Positions 33,955-41,800 of a stretch of DNA of 52,437 nucleotides are shown here, in pieces; positions within the stretch are counted from its first letter, which is position 1; each line of letters starts with the position of its first letter. Origin of the DNA: JAEZDP01 sp044508265 (GTDB lineage Bacteria; Acidobacteriota; Vicinamibacteria; Vicinamibacterales; Vicinamibacteraceae); contig JBIQIB010000016.1 of assembly GCA_044508265.1 (NCBI GenBank), forward strand, positions 1-52,437, given 5' to 3'. The notes beneath the pieces were generated by a model. The model did not search any database, was not told where the DNA came from, and worked only from the letters and a program-made list of their open reading frames with translations. The translations under genes were made by a program, and so were the position numbers.

Positions 33955-34115
33955 ATCGAAAGAGCTGAAGGGGAAGCAGTGTGAAGAGGGATATAGAACT
34001 GAGGAACTGAATGACCAGGCGGGCCTTTGATCGCAGGCTCACCAACCCTGAAGAAAGAGGTCGCTTCCAACAGGGCTTGAAGGTAGATGAACGGGCTGCT
34101 TCCTTCCTTCAGCTT
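33955..34115 (-). ncRNA. Structured ncRNA, candidate 6S RNA
   Basis: About 160-nt transcript predicted from its own promoter, with no convincing reading frame. Its 5' end (34114-34096) pairs with its 3' end (33979-33963): 9 bp plus 8 bp, broken only by an AA bulge. Inside lie two long unpaired, pyrimidine-rich strands (34095-34075 and about 33996-33980). A further rod follows: GGAA/UUCC, GACC/GGUC, GGU/GCC and GCCU/AGGC around an 8-nt loop. Closing stem, central bubble and apical rod are the 6S RNA plan, where the bubble mimics an open promoter and captures sigma-70 RNA polymerase. The apical part shares GGTTGGTGAGC with what I recall of E. coli 6S RNA. Pairings were checked by hand only. Confidence 0.55.
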
Positions 34116-34121
34116 GCGGGC

Positions 34122-34151
34122 ATTATGTGAAATCTTTCACAAGAGTGTCAA
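34122..34151 (-). promoter_or_regulatory. Strong sigma-70 promoter of the ncRNA
   Basis: On the minus strand, consensus TTGACA (34151-34146), 18-bp spacer, then CATAAT (34127-34122). The predicted start, an A at 34115, is the first base before the closing stem of the RNA. Along with the box at 41748-41777, this is the best -35/-10 pair in the window. Confidence 0.7.
34126..34141. promoter_or_regulatory. CRP/FNR-type palindrome TGTGA-N6-TCACA
   Basis: TGTGAAATCTTTCACA, with 7-bp arms around TC, matches the CRP consensus TGTGA-N6-TCACA exactly. It lies in the -35/-10 spacer of the leftward ncRNA promoter, where binding would repress. Its centre is also 92.5 bp upstream of the predicted rightward start at 34226, a spacing used by class I activation. 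Confidence 0.6.
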
Positions 34152-34213
34152 CAACAATTTTTCGACCGCGTCCAGGGCCGCCTCCGCACCGCCCGCCGGG
34201 CCGTTCCTGCTGC

Positions 34214-34219
34214 TATCCT
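34214..34219 (+). promoter_or_regulatory. -10-like TATCCT of VOC gene
   Basis: TATCCT, 6 nt, then ATG 34226. Predicts a leaderless mRNA. Confidence 0.5.
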
Positions 34220-34225
34220 GCCCCC

Positions 34226-34612
34226 ATGACCGACATGCCGCAGCCTGGACTCGTCGGATGGGTCGACCTCACCGTCGACAACGCTCCGGAGGTTCGCGAC
34301 TTCTACCGGGCCGTCGTGGGATGGGAGTACAGCGAGGTCCAGATGGACGACGGCGCGTACGCCGACTACTCCATGATCTCGCCGGAAGGCGAACCCGTCA
34401 CGGGCATCTGCCACAACCGTGGCCACAACGAAGGGCTGCCCCCCGTCTGGATGGTGTACTTCACGGTGGAGAACCTCGATCTTGCCGTGAGCGAGGCGCA
34501 GGCCCGCGGCGGGGCGCTCCTGCGGGCGCCGTTCGAGATGGAGGCGGGCAGCTACGCCGTCATCCGCGATCCGGCGGGGGCGGTGTGCGCGCTGTTCCAG
34601 GCGCGGCCGTGA
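34226..34612 (+). CDS. VOC (glyoxalase-like) protein
   Basis: Single-domain vicinal-oxygen-chelate protein of 128 residues. It has the paired beta-alpha-beta pattern: VGWVDLTVDNAPEVRDFYRA at the start and VWMVYFTVENLDLAVSEAQA in the middle, ending in YAVIRDPAGAVCALFQ. The VDLTVDN strand and the late acidic positions resemble the CGEB-1/PhnB-like group, often annotated as glyoxalase or bleomycin resistance-like. No signal peptide. ATG 34226 follows the TATCCT box by 6 nt. Its last 53 bp overlap the thioesterase gene end to end. The true substrate is unknown. Confidence 0.87.
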   Translation: MTDMPQPGLVGWVDLTVDNAPEVRDFYRAVVGWEYSEVQMDDGAYADYSMISPEGEPVTGICHNRGHNEGLPPVWMVYFTVENLDLAVSEAQARGGALLRAPFEMEAGSYAVIRDPAGAVCALFQARP

Positions 34613-35024
34613 GGCGGCTTCCCTCGTAGGCCACGACACGCTCACGGAAGACCGGATCGACAGGCACCGGCCTGCCGCTTGCGTAGTCGAAGAAGACCTG
34701 CACCGAGAGCGCCCGTGCCACCTCCGTGCCGTCGGCTTTTCTGATTTCGTAGCCGACGGTGAAGCTCGTCGTGCCCATCCGGACGACGCCGGCAGCGACT
34801 TCGAGCTGCTCGTGCGGGAAGGCCTGCGCGCGATAGTCGATCTCGACGCGCGCGAGGACCATGCCGGGGAAGGGCACGTCGCGCAGCACCTCGTTCCAGT
34901 AGGCGAACCGCGCCTGCTCGAGGTACGTCAGGTAGACCGCGTTGTTGACGTGACCGAAGGCGTCGCAATCGCTCCAGCGCACGCCGATGCGCGTGCGGAA
35001 GCGATAGGGCGCCTCTTCAGCCAT
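34560..35024 (-). CDS. Acyl-CoA thioesterase (4HBT/YbgC-like)
   Basis: Hotdog-fold thioesterase of 154 residues. The 4HBT signature is RWSDCDAFGHVNNAVYLTYLEQARFAYW near residue 15, with the Asp of SDCDAFGH as the catalytic acid. A typical YbgC-like protein would end near residue 137 (VFRERVVAYEG); this one has a Pro/Thr/Ala-rich tail encoded antisense to the VOC gene. The start ATG 35024 overlaps the thyX stop by 8 bp, so translation is coupled. It hydrolyses fatty or aromatic acyl-CoA; the exact acyl group is unknown. Confidence 0.9.
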   Translation of the reverse strand: MAEEAPYRFRTRIGVRWSDCDAFGHVNNAVYLTYLEQARFAYWNEVLRDVPFPGMVLARVEIDYRAQAFPHEQLEVAAGVVRMGTTSFTVGYEIRKADGTEVARALSVQVFFDYASGRPVPVDPVFRERVVAYEGSRLTAAPGTARTPPPPDRG

Positions 35025-35859
35025 GCGGGACGGCGACGGCGCCGGGCGCCAGGCTCAGCCTGCGCTCCTGTTCCATCTGCCACCGGTACGCCTGCCAGCC
35101 CGAGAAGTTGTTGAACGGCCCGAGCGTCTCGGCCGCCACCGCCGCGTGCTCGAACGGCGACCAGTGGCCCGCCTCGAGCAGGCGGTCGTGCAGGGTCAGG
35201 TCGGCGTCGATGTCGCGCTTGCCCTGGTGATTCAGGTAACTCACGCGGGCGGCCCGCGCCACAGCGACCCTCTTCTGGACGTCGAGCGGCAGCGACAGGT
35301 CCTCCTCGCCCTGCACGAACGGCAGGTGCCACTCGCCCGCCGCACGCGGCGTCGGCGTCGACGCCTCGAACGCGGCGCGCATCAGGTCGGCCAGCTGCTT
35401 GATCTCCGGCTGCGCGTCGGGATGGCACCGCAGCGCGAAGAAGTTGTCGTACGTCGTGGACGACACGATGACGCTCGCCCACATCCACGGCTCGAGGACG
35501 CGGTTGACGACCTGCTTGTGGACGCCGAGCGCGCGCAGCTGCTCGGCATGGCGCAGCGCCGACTCGCGCGCCTCGTGCCAGATGGCGGCGGCGGCTCGCG
35601 CTTCGGCCTCGGGGAGTTCCTCGCGCGCCTGCATGCCGGCCTGGTTGCGGCCCCACGACACGGGCTCCACGGGATCGTCGCGAAGCTGCTGCATCAGCTT
35701 CGCCGTCGGGATGGCGCGCGAGCTGGACGCGTTGCGCGAGAACATCCTGTGGGTGTTGAACTCGGGCAGGACGAACCGCGGGAAGCGGAGCACGAAGGTC
35801 GTGAGCCGCTCGCCCGTCGGCCCGACGCTGTCGAGCAGCACGTCGGCCTGATACGGCAC
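35017..35859 (-). CDS. thyX: Flavin-dependent thymidylate synthase
   Basis: FAD-dependent enzyme of 280 residues that makes dTMP from dUMP with methylene-tetrahydrofolate. The ThyX signature RHR-X7-S appears here in the variant form EFNTHRMFSRNASSSRAIP near residues 34-52, a form I associate with phage-like and some bacterial ThyX proteins. Other family blocks: SVIVSSTTYDNFFALRCHPDAQPEIKQL and SPFEHAA near residue 227. GTG start at 35859 shares one base with the def TAG, and GAGGAGG lies 10 nt upstream. Tight overlaps link def, thyX and the thioesterase. No thyA is in the window. Confidence 0.9.
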   Translation of the reverse strand: MPYQADVLLDSVGPTGERLTTFVLRFPRFVLPEFNTHRMFSRNASSSRAIPTAKLMQQLRDDPVEPVSWGRNQAGMQAREELPEAEARAAAAIWHEARESALRHAEQLRALGVHKQVVNRVLEPWMWASVIVSSTTYDNFFALRCHPDAQPEIKQLADLMRAAFEASTPTPRAAGEWHLPFVQGEEDLSLPLDVQKRVAVARAARVSYLNHQGKRDIDADLTLHDRLLEAGHWSPFEHAAVAAETLGPFNNFSGWQAYRWQMEQERRLSLAPGAVAVPHG

Positions 35860-36416
35860 TACTCCTGTTCCTCCTCGTCGTCCTCGTCGCCGTCAGCCGC
35901 GCGACGACGATGGTAGCGGCCGAACTCCTCGAGGAAGGTGAGCGACTCGAAGCTCGTCATTCTGTCGAAGAAGAGCACGCCGTCGAGGTGATCCGTCTCG
36001 TGCTGCACCACGCGCGCGGCGTAGTCCTCGAGCTCGAGCTCGAAGGGCCGTCCCTTGCGGTCGAGTGCGGCGATCCGCACCTTCCGGTAGCGCGGCACGC
36101 GTCCGCGGATGTCGGGGATGCTGAGGCAGCCCTCCCAGTCGTCCACCTTGTCGTCTGCCAGCGGCGTGACGACGGGGTTGACGAACGGCAGCACCTCCAT
36201 CCGGCCCCCTTCGCCTTCGAGGGCCGCCACGAACAGGCGGGTGCCTTCGTGCACCTGGGGTGCCGCGAGGCCGACGCCTTCGTACTCGATCATCGTGTCG
36301 ACCATGTCGTCGATGAGCTTCTGGAAGGCGGCGCCGCGCACCTCGACGGGGTCGAGGGCGCGGGCGCGCTTGCGAAGGACGGGGTGGCCCATGCGGGCGA
36401 CTTTCAGAAGGGACAT
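35859..36416 (-). CDS. def: Peptide deformylase
   Basis: Removes the formyl group from the N-terminal methionine of new proteins in the cytoplasm; a metalloenzyme of 185 residues. All three motifs are present: GVGLAAPQV (about 50), EGCLSIPDIRG (about 97, Cys is a metal ligand) and QHETDHLDGVLF (about 140, HEXXH). The C-terminus is a run of Asp/Glu (DGDEDDEEEQE), which is unusual but not diagnostic. ATG 36416, with weak AAGG close by. It starts 46 bp after the fbaB stop, and its stop overlaps thyX by one base. Confidence 0.95.
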   Translation of the reverse strand: MSLLKVARMGHPVLRKRARALDPVEVRGAAFQKLIDDMVDTMIEYEGVGLAAPQVHEGTRLFVAALEGEGGRMEVLPFVNPVVTPLADDKVDDWEGCLSIPDIRGRVPRYRKVRIAALDRKGRPFELELEDYAARVVQHETDHLDGVLFFDRMTSFESLTFLEEFGRYHRRRAADGDEDDEEEQE

Positions 36417-36462
36417 GCCTTGAACCGGCGGACCTCTCGAATGTGACCTGCTGACTGATCCG

Positions 36463-37527
36463 TCACGCGATGGTGATGGCGTCGTCCAGGTACACGTCCT
36501 GCAGCAGCTGCAGCAGCTTCACGCCTTCCGAGAAGGGACGCTGGAACGCCTTGCGGCCGAGAATGAGGCCCATGCCGCCGGCGCGCTTGTTGATCACGGC
36601 CGTGCGGATGGCGTCGGCGAAATCGTTCTCGCCGCTGGCGCCGCCCGAGTTGATGAGGCCGATCCGGCCCATGTAGCAGTTGGCCAGCTGGTAGCGCGTC
36701 ATCTCGATCGGGTGCTCGTCGGGCGTGAGGTCGCTGTACACCTTCGGGTGCGTCTTGCCGTACTTCAACGCCGTGTAGCCGCCGTTGTTCTCCGGCATCT
36801 TCTGCTTGATGATGTCGGCCCCGATCGTCACGCCCAGGTGGTTGGCCTGTCCGCTGAGGTCGGCCGACACGTGGTAGTCCTTGTCCTTCGTCTTGAAGGC
36901 CTGGTTGCGCGTGTAGCACCAGAGCACCGTCACCATCCCGAGTTCGTGCGCCCGCGCGAAGGCTTCCGAGACCTCCTGAATCTGCCGCGTCGACTCCTCC
37001 GAGCCGAAGTACACGGTGGCCCCGACGGCCACGGCGCCCATCTCGAACGCCTGCTCGACGCTGGCGAACATGATCTGGTCGTACCGGTTCGGGTAGCTGA
37101 GGAACTCGTTGTGATTCAGCTTCACCATGAAGGGGATCTTGTGGGCCCACTTGCGCGCGACGGACGCGAGCACGCCGAGCGTCGAGGTGACGCAGTTGCA
37201 GCCCCCTTCGTAGGCCAGCTTCACGATGCTCTCGGGGTCGAAGTAGATCGGATTGGGAGCGAAGCTCGCGCCTGCCGAGTGCTCGACGCCCTGATCCACC
37301 GGGAAAATCGACAGGTAGCCGGTGCCGGCAAGACGGCCCGAGTTCAGGATGTGCTGGTAGTTGCGCAGCACCGTCGGCGTGCGATCCGTGTTGGTGAACA
37401 CGCGGTCGATGTAGTCGGGTCCGGGCAGGTACAGGTCGGCCTTGTTGAAGCCGCGCGCCTGGTACGAGAGGAGCGCGTCGGCCTCGGCGCCGAGCAGCGA
37501 GCGGATTTCGGAGTGTGAAGCAGTCAT
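36463..37527 (-). CDS. fbaB: Class I fructose-bisphosphate aldolase (DhnA/FbaB type)
   Basis: Schiff-base aldolase of 354 residues that cleaves fructose 1,6-bisphosphate in glycolysis and works backwards in gluconeogenesis. It belongs to the DhnA/FbaB branch: FPVDQGVEHSAG near residue 75, MVKLNHNEFLSYP (about 134), VGATVYFGSEESTRQI (about 168) and GLINSGGASGENDFADAIRT near 298. No class II zinc motifs. ATG 37527 lies about 42 nt after the start predicted from TACAAT (37577-37582). Followed by def at 46 bp, so it may head a housekeeping set. Confidence 0.93.
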   Translation of the reverse strand: MTASHSEIRSLLGAEADALLSYQARGFNKADLYLPGPDYIDRVFTNTDRTPTVLRNYQHILNSGRLAGTGYLSIFPVDQGVEHSAGASFAPNPIYFDPESIVKLAYEGGCNCVTSTLGVLASVARKWAHKIPFMVKLNHNEFLSYPNRYDQIMFASVEQAFEMGAVAVGATVYFGSEESTRQIQEVSEAFARAHELGMVTVLWCYTRNQAFKTKDKDYHVSADLSGQANHLGVTIGADIIKQKMPENNGGYTALKYGKTHPKVYSDLTPDEHPIEMTRYQLANCYMGRIGLINSGGASGENDFADAIRTAVINKRAGGMGLILGRKAFQRPFSEGVKLLQLLQDVYLDDAITIA

Positions 37528-37576
37528 GAGCTCTGGAACGATCGTGGGTTGGGGGGCACGGAAGAATGCCCGGGGA

Positions 37577-37582
37577 ATTGTA
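37577..37582 (-). promoter_or_regulatory. -10-like TACAAT of fbaB
   Basis: TACAAT on the minus strand about 49 nt before ATG 37527. Unlike many genes here, it would give a leader of about 42 nt. Confidence 0.4.
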
Positions 37583-37602
37583 CCGCCACCGTCGGGCTCC
37601 TG

Positions 37603-37627
37603 GTAGGGACGGCCCCCCGGGCCGTCC
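37603..37627. repeat. Dispersed palindrome, copy D
   Basis: GTAG plus GGACGGCCC (37607-37615), CCC loop, GGGCCGTCC (37619-37627). The hpnE stop (TGA at 37630-37628 on the minus strand) directly abuts the outer GGACGG. The core is GC-changed at both ends in compensating fashion. Confidence 0.75.
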
Positions 37628-38977
37628 TCACACGCCGCGGCGCACGGCTGCTGCGGCCCTGTGCCCTGACAGGATCGCTCCTTCTATGGTCGCCGGCAGC
37701 CCCGTGTCCGTCCAGTCGCCGGCCAGCCACAGGTTGCGGACGGGCGTGGCGTTGCCCGGCCGCGGAGGCTCGCCGGGGGCCAGCGAGAACGTGGCGTTCG
37801 GCTCTCGGACGACCCGGACGTGCAGCACCCGCGCGCGTTTCAGCTCGGGCAGCGCGTCGTAGATCTCCTCGAGCGCCAGCGCGGCTAGTTCCTCGTTGGT
37901 CTGGCGCAGCACGTGGTCGGCCCCGCTGGCCACCAGCGTCATGTGCGTGGCGCCGCCGTCGAAGACGCTGCGCTTGTCGAAGATCCACTGGAAGGTGCGG
38001 CCGGGCAGGCCGACGAACGCGGCCGGCAGCGCGCCACGCTCGAGCCAGACGTGCACCGAGACGATGGACGCGGGACGCCTGCGGCGCTCCGACTCCAGGA
38101 GACCGGCGAGCGCGCCGCCCTCCGACCCGCGCAGCGCGCCTGCCAGGCCGTGCCAGGGCGTGGCCAGGACGAAGGCGCCGGCGCGCAGCGACGTGCCGCG
38201 CGCGTCGACGTAGCCCACGCGATCACCCGCCAGCACGACCCGCGCGAGGGCGTCGGTGCGGATGTGCCCGCTCCGTGCCTCGAGATACGCCCGGGCCGGC
38301 TCGCCGAAGACCTCGTCGAGAGGCCGCAACGGCAGGCCGATGCCTGCATCGGCAGGCTCGTCGGTGAACACATGACCCAGGATCCGCACGAAGGGACCGG
38401 CTTCCGCGACGTCGATCGGCTGGTTCAGCGCGGCGATCGCGAGGGGCTCCCAGAGCTGCTCGATCAGGCGGCGTGACTGCCCGTGCCGCATGAGCCACCG
38501 GAGCACCGTCTCGCCGGCGGCGCACGGCGGTGCGGCGCCATCGACGACGGCCCGGCGGGCGGCGCGGAGGGCCCCGGCGATGCCGAGCGCCGACTTCCTG
38601 TCGCGCCACGTGATCGCCTTCCAGCGAGCGAGTCCGCCGACGAGATGCAGGGGCGGCCGCCACGGCGGACACGTCAGCGTGCTCGTCCTGCCGTCGCGAT
38701 CGACGGACGTGAACGACAGGCGCGGCTGGAACGCGACGAGCTGCTCGACGTCCAGGCGGCGCAGGTAGGCGCGTGTCTCGCTGTAGCACCCGAGCAGCAC
38801 GTGCTGCCCGTTGTCCACACGCTCGCCGCTCTCCCTGTGGTCGAACGCCGTCGTGCGCCCACCCAGCTGGCGCCGGGCCTCGAGCACGACGACTCGTGCC
38901 CCCTGCTCGGCCAGCGCCGTTGCCGCGGCGAGTCCCGCGCAGCCGGCACCGATGACGATGACGTCGGAATGGGTCAT
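37628..38977 (-). CDS. hpnE: Hydroxysqualene dehydroxylase
   Basis: FAD enzyme of 449 residues that converts hydroxysqualene to squalene, third step of the HpnCDE route. The N-terminus has the Rossmann dinucleotide motif VIVIGAGCAGLAAATALAEQ with LEARRQLGGRTTAF, and the C-terminal LWLAGDWTDTGLPATIEGAILSG is the amine-oxidase-like closing motif. ATG 38977 overlaps the hpnD stop in ATGA. Product feeds hopanoids or carotenoids through squalene; no shc (squalene-hopene cyclase) gene is in the window. Desaturase or phytoene-type alternatives are less likely given the partners. Confidence 0.93.
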   Translation of the reverse strand: MTHSDVIVIGAGCAGLAAATALAEQGARVVVLEARRQLGGRTTAFDHRESGERVDNGQHVLLGCYSETRAYLRRLDVEQLVAFQPRLSFTSVDRDGRTSTLTCPPWRPPLHLVGGLARWKAITWRDRKSALGIAGALRAARRAVVDGAAPPCAAGETVLRWLMRHGQSRRLIEQLWEPLAIAALNQPIDVAEAGPFVRILGHVFTDEPADAGIGLPLRPLDEVFGEPARAYLEARSGHIRTDALARVVLAGDRVGYVDARGTSLRAGAFVLATPWHGLAGALRGSEGGALAGLLESERRRRPASIVSVHVWLERGALPAAFVGLPGRTFQWIFDKRSVFDGGATHMTLVASGADHVLRQTNEELAALALEEIYDALPELKRARVLHVRVVREPNATFSLAPGEPPRPGNATPVRNLWLAGDWTDTGLPATIEGAILSGHRAAAAVRRGV

Positions 38978-39825
38978 TTGGCGGCGCGGAGCACGCTGGA
39001 GGCGCCGGGCGTGACGAGCGAGCGCATCCACATCGTGAAAGCGATCCAGGCTTTCTGCCAGGTCGGCACGCGCACACGTCCGCTGAACACGTCGTAGTCA
39101 CGCGCGGCGATGCGCGTCAGCAGCTGGTAGTAGATGGCGCCCATGATGCGGGCGGCCAGCAGAGCGCCGGCGTCCTCGGACGGCAGAACGGCCTCCGCGC
39201 GCTGGAAGTACTCCCGCGCACGCGTGGCCTGACGCTCGAGCAGCGCCGTGACGGCCGGCGTGAGAGTGCCGCGGCGAAGGTCGTCTTCCGTCACGCCGTG
39301 GGCGGCAAGCTCGTCGAGCGGCAGGTACAGGCGGCCGCGCGCCAGGTCGCCGCCGACGTCCCGCAGCACGTTTGTCAATTGCAGGGCGAGCCCGAGCTCC
39401 TCCGCGTAACGGCGGGTCGCCGGGTTGCGGTAGCCGAAAATCTCGATGCAGATGAGGCCTACGGTGGACGCGACGTGGTGGCAGTACCGGCGCAGATCCG
39501 CGAACGTCCGGTAGCGGGTGACGTCGACGTCCATCGCACAGCCGTCGATCAGCGCGTCGAACGCGCTGCGCGGCAGTCCGTAGCGCGCGACGTGCGGCGC
39601 GAGCGCACGGCCCTGTGGCGTGGACGGCGTCCCTTCGCCGTAGCAGGCCGCCACTTCGCGGCGCCACATCGCCAACCCCTCGCGCCGCTGGTCGGGTGTG
39701 CGACCTTCCCCCTCGTCCACCTCATCGTCCACGGCCCTGCAGAAGTCCCAGACCGCCGTGATGGCGTCGCGCTTGCCCGACGGCAGGACGAGGAACGAAT
39801 AGGCAAAGCTCGTGTCGCGGGGCAT
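38974..39825 (-). CDS. hpnD: Presqualene diphosphate synthase
   Basis: Prenyl synthase of 283 residues that joins two farnesyl diphosphates to presqualene diphosphate. The first Asp-rich motif is FCRAVDDEVDE (about 29), and the second DVGGDLARGRLYLP (about 160), preceded by LGLALQLTNVLRD. ATG 39825 fits the family; there is no clear Shine-Dalgarno and it starts 38 bp after the hpnC stop. Overlaps hpnE by ATGA. The set hpnC-hpnD-hpnE is in the canonical order. It is related to phytoene synthases, but the neighbouring hpnC and hpnE settle the call. Confidence 0.93.
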   Translation of the reverse strand: MPRDTSFAYSFLVLPSGKRDAITAVWDFCRAVDDEVDEGEGRTPDQRREGLAMWRREVAACYGEGTPSTPQGRALAPHVARYGLPRSAFDALIDGCAMDVDVTRYRTFADLRRYCHHVASTVGLICIEIFGYRNPATRRYAEELGLALQLTNVLRDVGGDLARGRLYLPLDELAAHGVTEDDLRRGTLTPAVTALLERQATRAREYFQRAEAVLPSEDAGALLAARIMGAIYYQLLTRIAARDYDVFSGRVRVPTWQKAWIAFTMWMRSLVTPGASSVLRAAK

Positions 39826-39863
39826 GGGAGCAGGCGCGCGGCGTGAAGCCGGCCGACCCGATT

Positions 39864-40748
39864 CTATCGCCACAGGATCGCGTCGCGTCCCAGGCGCAGC
39901 ACGTCGGCCGCCGTGAGCGTGGGGCGCGCGTGGAACGACGAGCGTCTGAGCCTCGCCGTCCGCTGGCGGATCAGCGAACCGCCCAGCCAGGTGGCGCGCA
40001 GCTCGTAACGGAGGCGACCCCGCACGTGGTCGGCGACGCCACGGCCGGCCGCGAAGAGAGCCGCGGTGCGCGCGTCGACGTCGCGGAACACGGCCTGCCA
40101 CGCGGTGGGCATCGGGTCGGCGCCGATGCCGGCCTCGTCCGCGCCGTGCAGCGCGAGGACGTCGTGAGGCACGTAGAGCCGTCCGGCACGCCAGTCACGG
40201 CCGAAGTCCTGCCAGAAGTTGGTGAGCTGCAACGCCGTGCAGGTGGCGTCGGACTGCGCGAGTGCCTCGGGACTGTTGCAGCCGGCGAGCGCAAGGACCA
40301 GGCGTCCGACGGGGTTGGCAGAGCGGCGACAGTAGTCGAGGACGTCCTCCCAGCGCGCGTAGCGCGTCACCGTGACGTCCTGCGTGAAGGCGTCCAGCAG
40401 GTCGTCGAACAGGCCGACGTCGAGGGCGTAGCGGCGGGTCGTGTAGTCGAGCGCCGTGAAGATCCCGTCGGCGTGCGGATGGACGTCGGCCCCCGCCGAC
40501 CTGTCGCCGTGCAGGCGGGCGCGCCAGGCGGCAAGCTGCGCGAGTCGGCGTTCGGGCGGCGTCTCGCCTTCGTCGGCGATGTCGTCGGCTACGCGGGCAA
40601 ACGCGTAGATCGCCGCGACGTGCGGCCGCATCGCGCGCGGGACCAGCCACGAGGCGACAGGGAAGTTCTCGTAGTGCGCGCGGGCGAGGCGCTGGCACAG
40701 GCGGTACGCCGCCTGAACGTCGGGACTCGTCTGCCGTGCTGCCGCCAT
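39864..40748 (-). CDS. hpnC: Hydroxysqualene synthase
   Basis: Prenyl-synthase-like enzyme of 294 residues converting presqualene diphosphate to hydroxysqualene. Motifs: HYENFPVASWLVPRAMRPHV, first Asp motif FARVADDIADEGE (about 51) and the changed second motif LTNFWQDFGRDWRAGRLYVP (about 170), where WQDFGRD is typical of HpnC. ATG 40748 stands 10 nt after TATACC. First gene of hpnC-hpnD-hpnE and divergent from mutY with only 25 bp between start codons. Confidence 0.92.
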   Translation of the reverse strand: MAAARQTSPDVQAAYRLCQRLARAHYENFPVASWLVPRAMRPHVAAIYAFARVADDIADEGETPPERRLAQLAAWRARLHGDRSAGADVHPHADGIFTALDYTTRRYALDVGLFDDLLDAFTQDVTVTRYARWEDVLDYCRRSANPVGRLVLALAGCNSPEALAQSDATCTALQLTNFWQDFGRDWRAGRLYVPHDVLALHGADEAGIGADPMPTAWQAVFRDVDARTAALFAAGRGVADHVRGRLRYELRATWLGGSLIRQRTARLRRSSFHARPTLTAADVLRLGRDAILWR

Positions 40749-40758
40749 CGCACGCAAG

Positions 40759-40766
40759 GGTATACT
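40759..40766. promoter_or_regulatory. Shared TATA core of divergent mutY and hpnC promoters
   Basis: GGTATACT on the + strand holds TATACT (40761-40766), 7 nt before GTG 40774 of mutY. The same bases on the minus strand read TATACC (40764-40759), 10 nt before ATG 40748 of hpnC. Two polymerases could not use it at once. Confidence 0.5.
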
Positions 40767-40773
40767 CCGCGCC

Positions 40774-41446
<673 letters not shown>

Positions 41447-41466
<20 letters not shown>

Positions 41467-41516
41467 GCGGTTCCGGGGTCAGGTCTCGATTCGAGCGGTT
41501 CTGGGGTCAGGTCTCG
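41447..41516. repeat. 28-bp tandem repeat, three copies, GGGGTCAGGTCTCG core
   Basis: GGGGTCAGGTCTCG starts at 41447, 41475 and 41503, a strict 28-bp period. The first two units continue ATTTGAGCGGTTCC and ATTCGAGCGGTTCT; the third diverges after the core. The mutY stop (41464-41466) falls in unit 1. I have seen similar GGGGTCAGGTCT motifs described in spacers of other genomes, but cannot check it here. Confidence 0.85.
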
Positions 41517-41684
41517 GCTCCGGGATGTTGCAGAAACTGCAGAACTCACGCGCGCGCCTTCGTCCGGGCGAGGCGATCGGCGCCGGCGCACGGACAGGGA
41601 GGCAACCGCGCAGGAATGGAGCCAGGAGGAGCTGGCGCGGAGAAAACATCGGGGAATAGCGGCGGATTAGAAAGAGCGGGCGGG

Positions 41685-41710
41685 TGGACGGCTCGGAGAG
41701 CCGTCCCTAC
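41685..41710. repeat. Dispersed palindrome, copy E
   Basis: GGACGGCTC (41686-41694), GGA loop, GAGCCGTCC (41698-41706), then CTAC. Not at a stop codon; it lies 220 bp after mutY. Confidence 0.8.
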
Positions 41711-41747
41711 CGAACCGAAACTCGTTTCAATTCGGGCGCGCTGACGC

Positions 41748-41777
41748 TTGACATCCGGAACGCACGTGGGCTGTACT
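41748..41777 (+). promoter_or_regulatory. Sigma-70 promoter of the sialidase-like gene
   Basis: Consensus TTGACA (41748-41753), 18-bp spacer, then TGTACT (41772-41777). AGGAGAG then lies just before ATG 41801. Confidence 0.6.
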
Positions 41778-41800
41778 GCCGCTCACACAGGAGAGCCCTC

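Larger units (their letters stand above)
41467..41800. other. Non-coding spacer between mutY and sialidase-like gene
   Basis: Holds the end of the tandem repeat, palindrome copy E and the sialidase promoter. The middle (about 41520-41680) shows a short TGCAG-AAA-CTGCA inverted repeat and no gene I can support. Confidence 0.6.

Noticed and set aside
34090..34110. GGAAGGAAGCAGCC on the minus strand resembles the conserved loop of bacterial SRP RNA
   Set aside because: In SRP RNA this motif follows a 5' half with GGTCAGG and a GGAA tetraloop closed by CC/GG. That half is missing; these bases form the 5' strand of the 17-bp closing stem instead.
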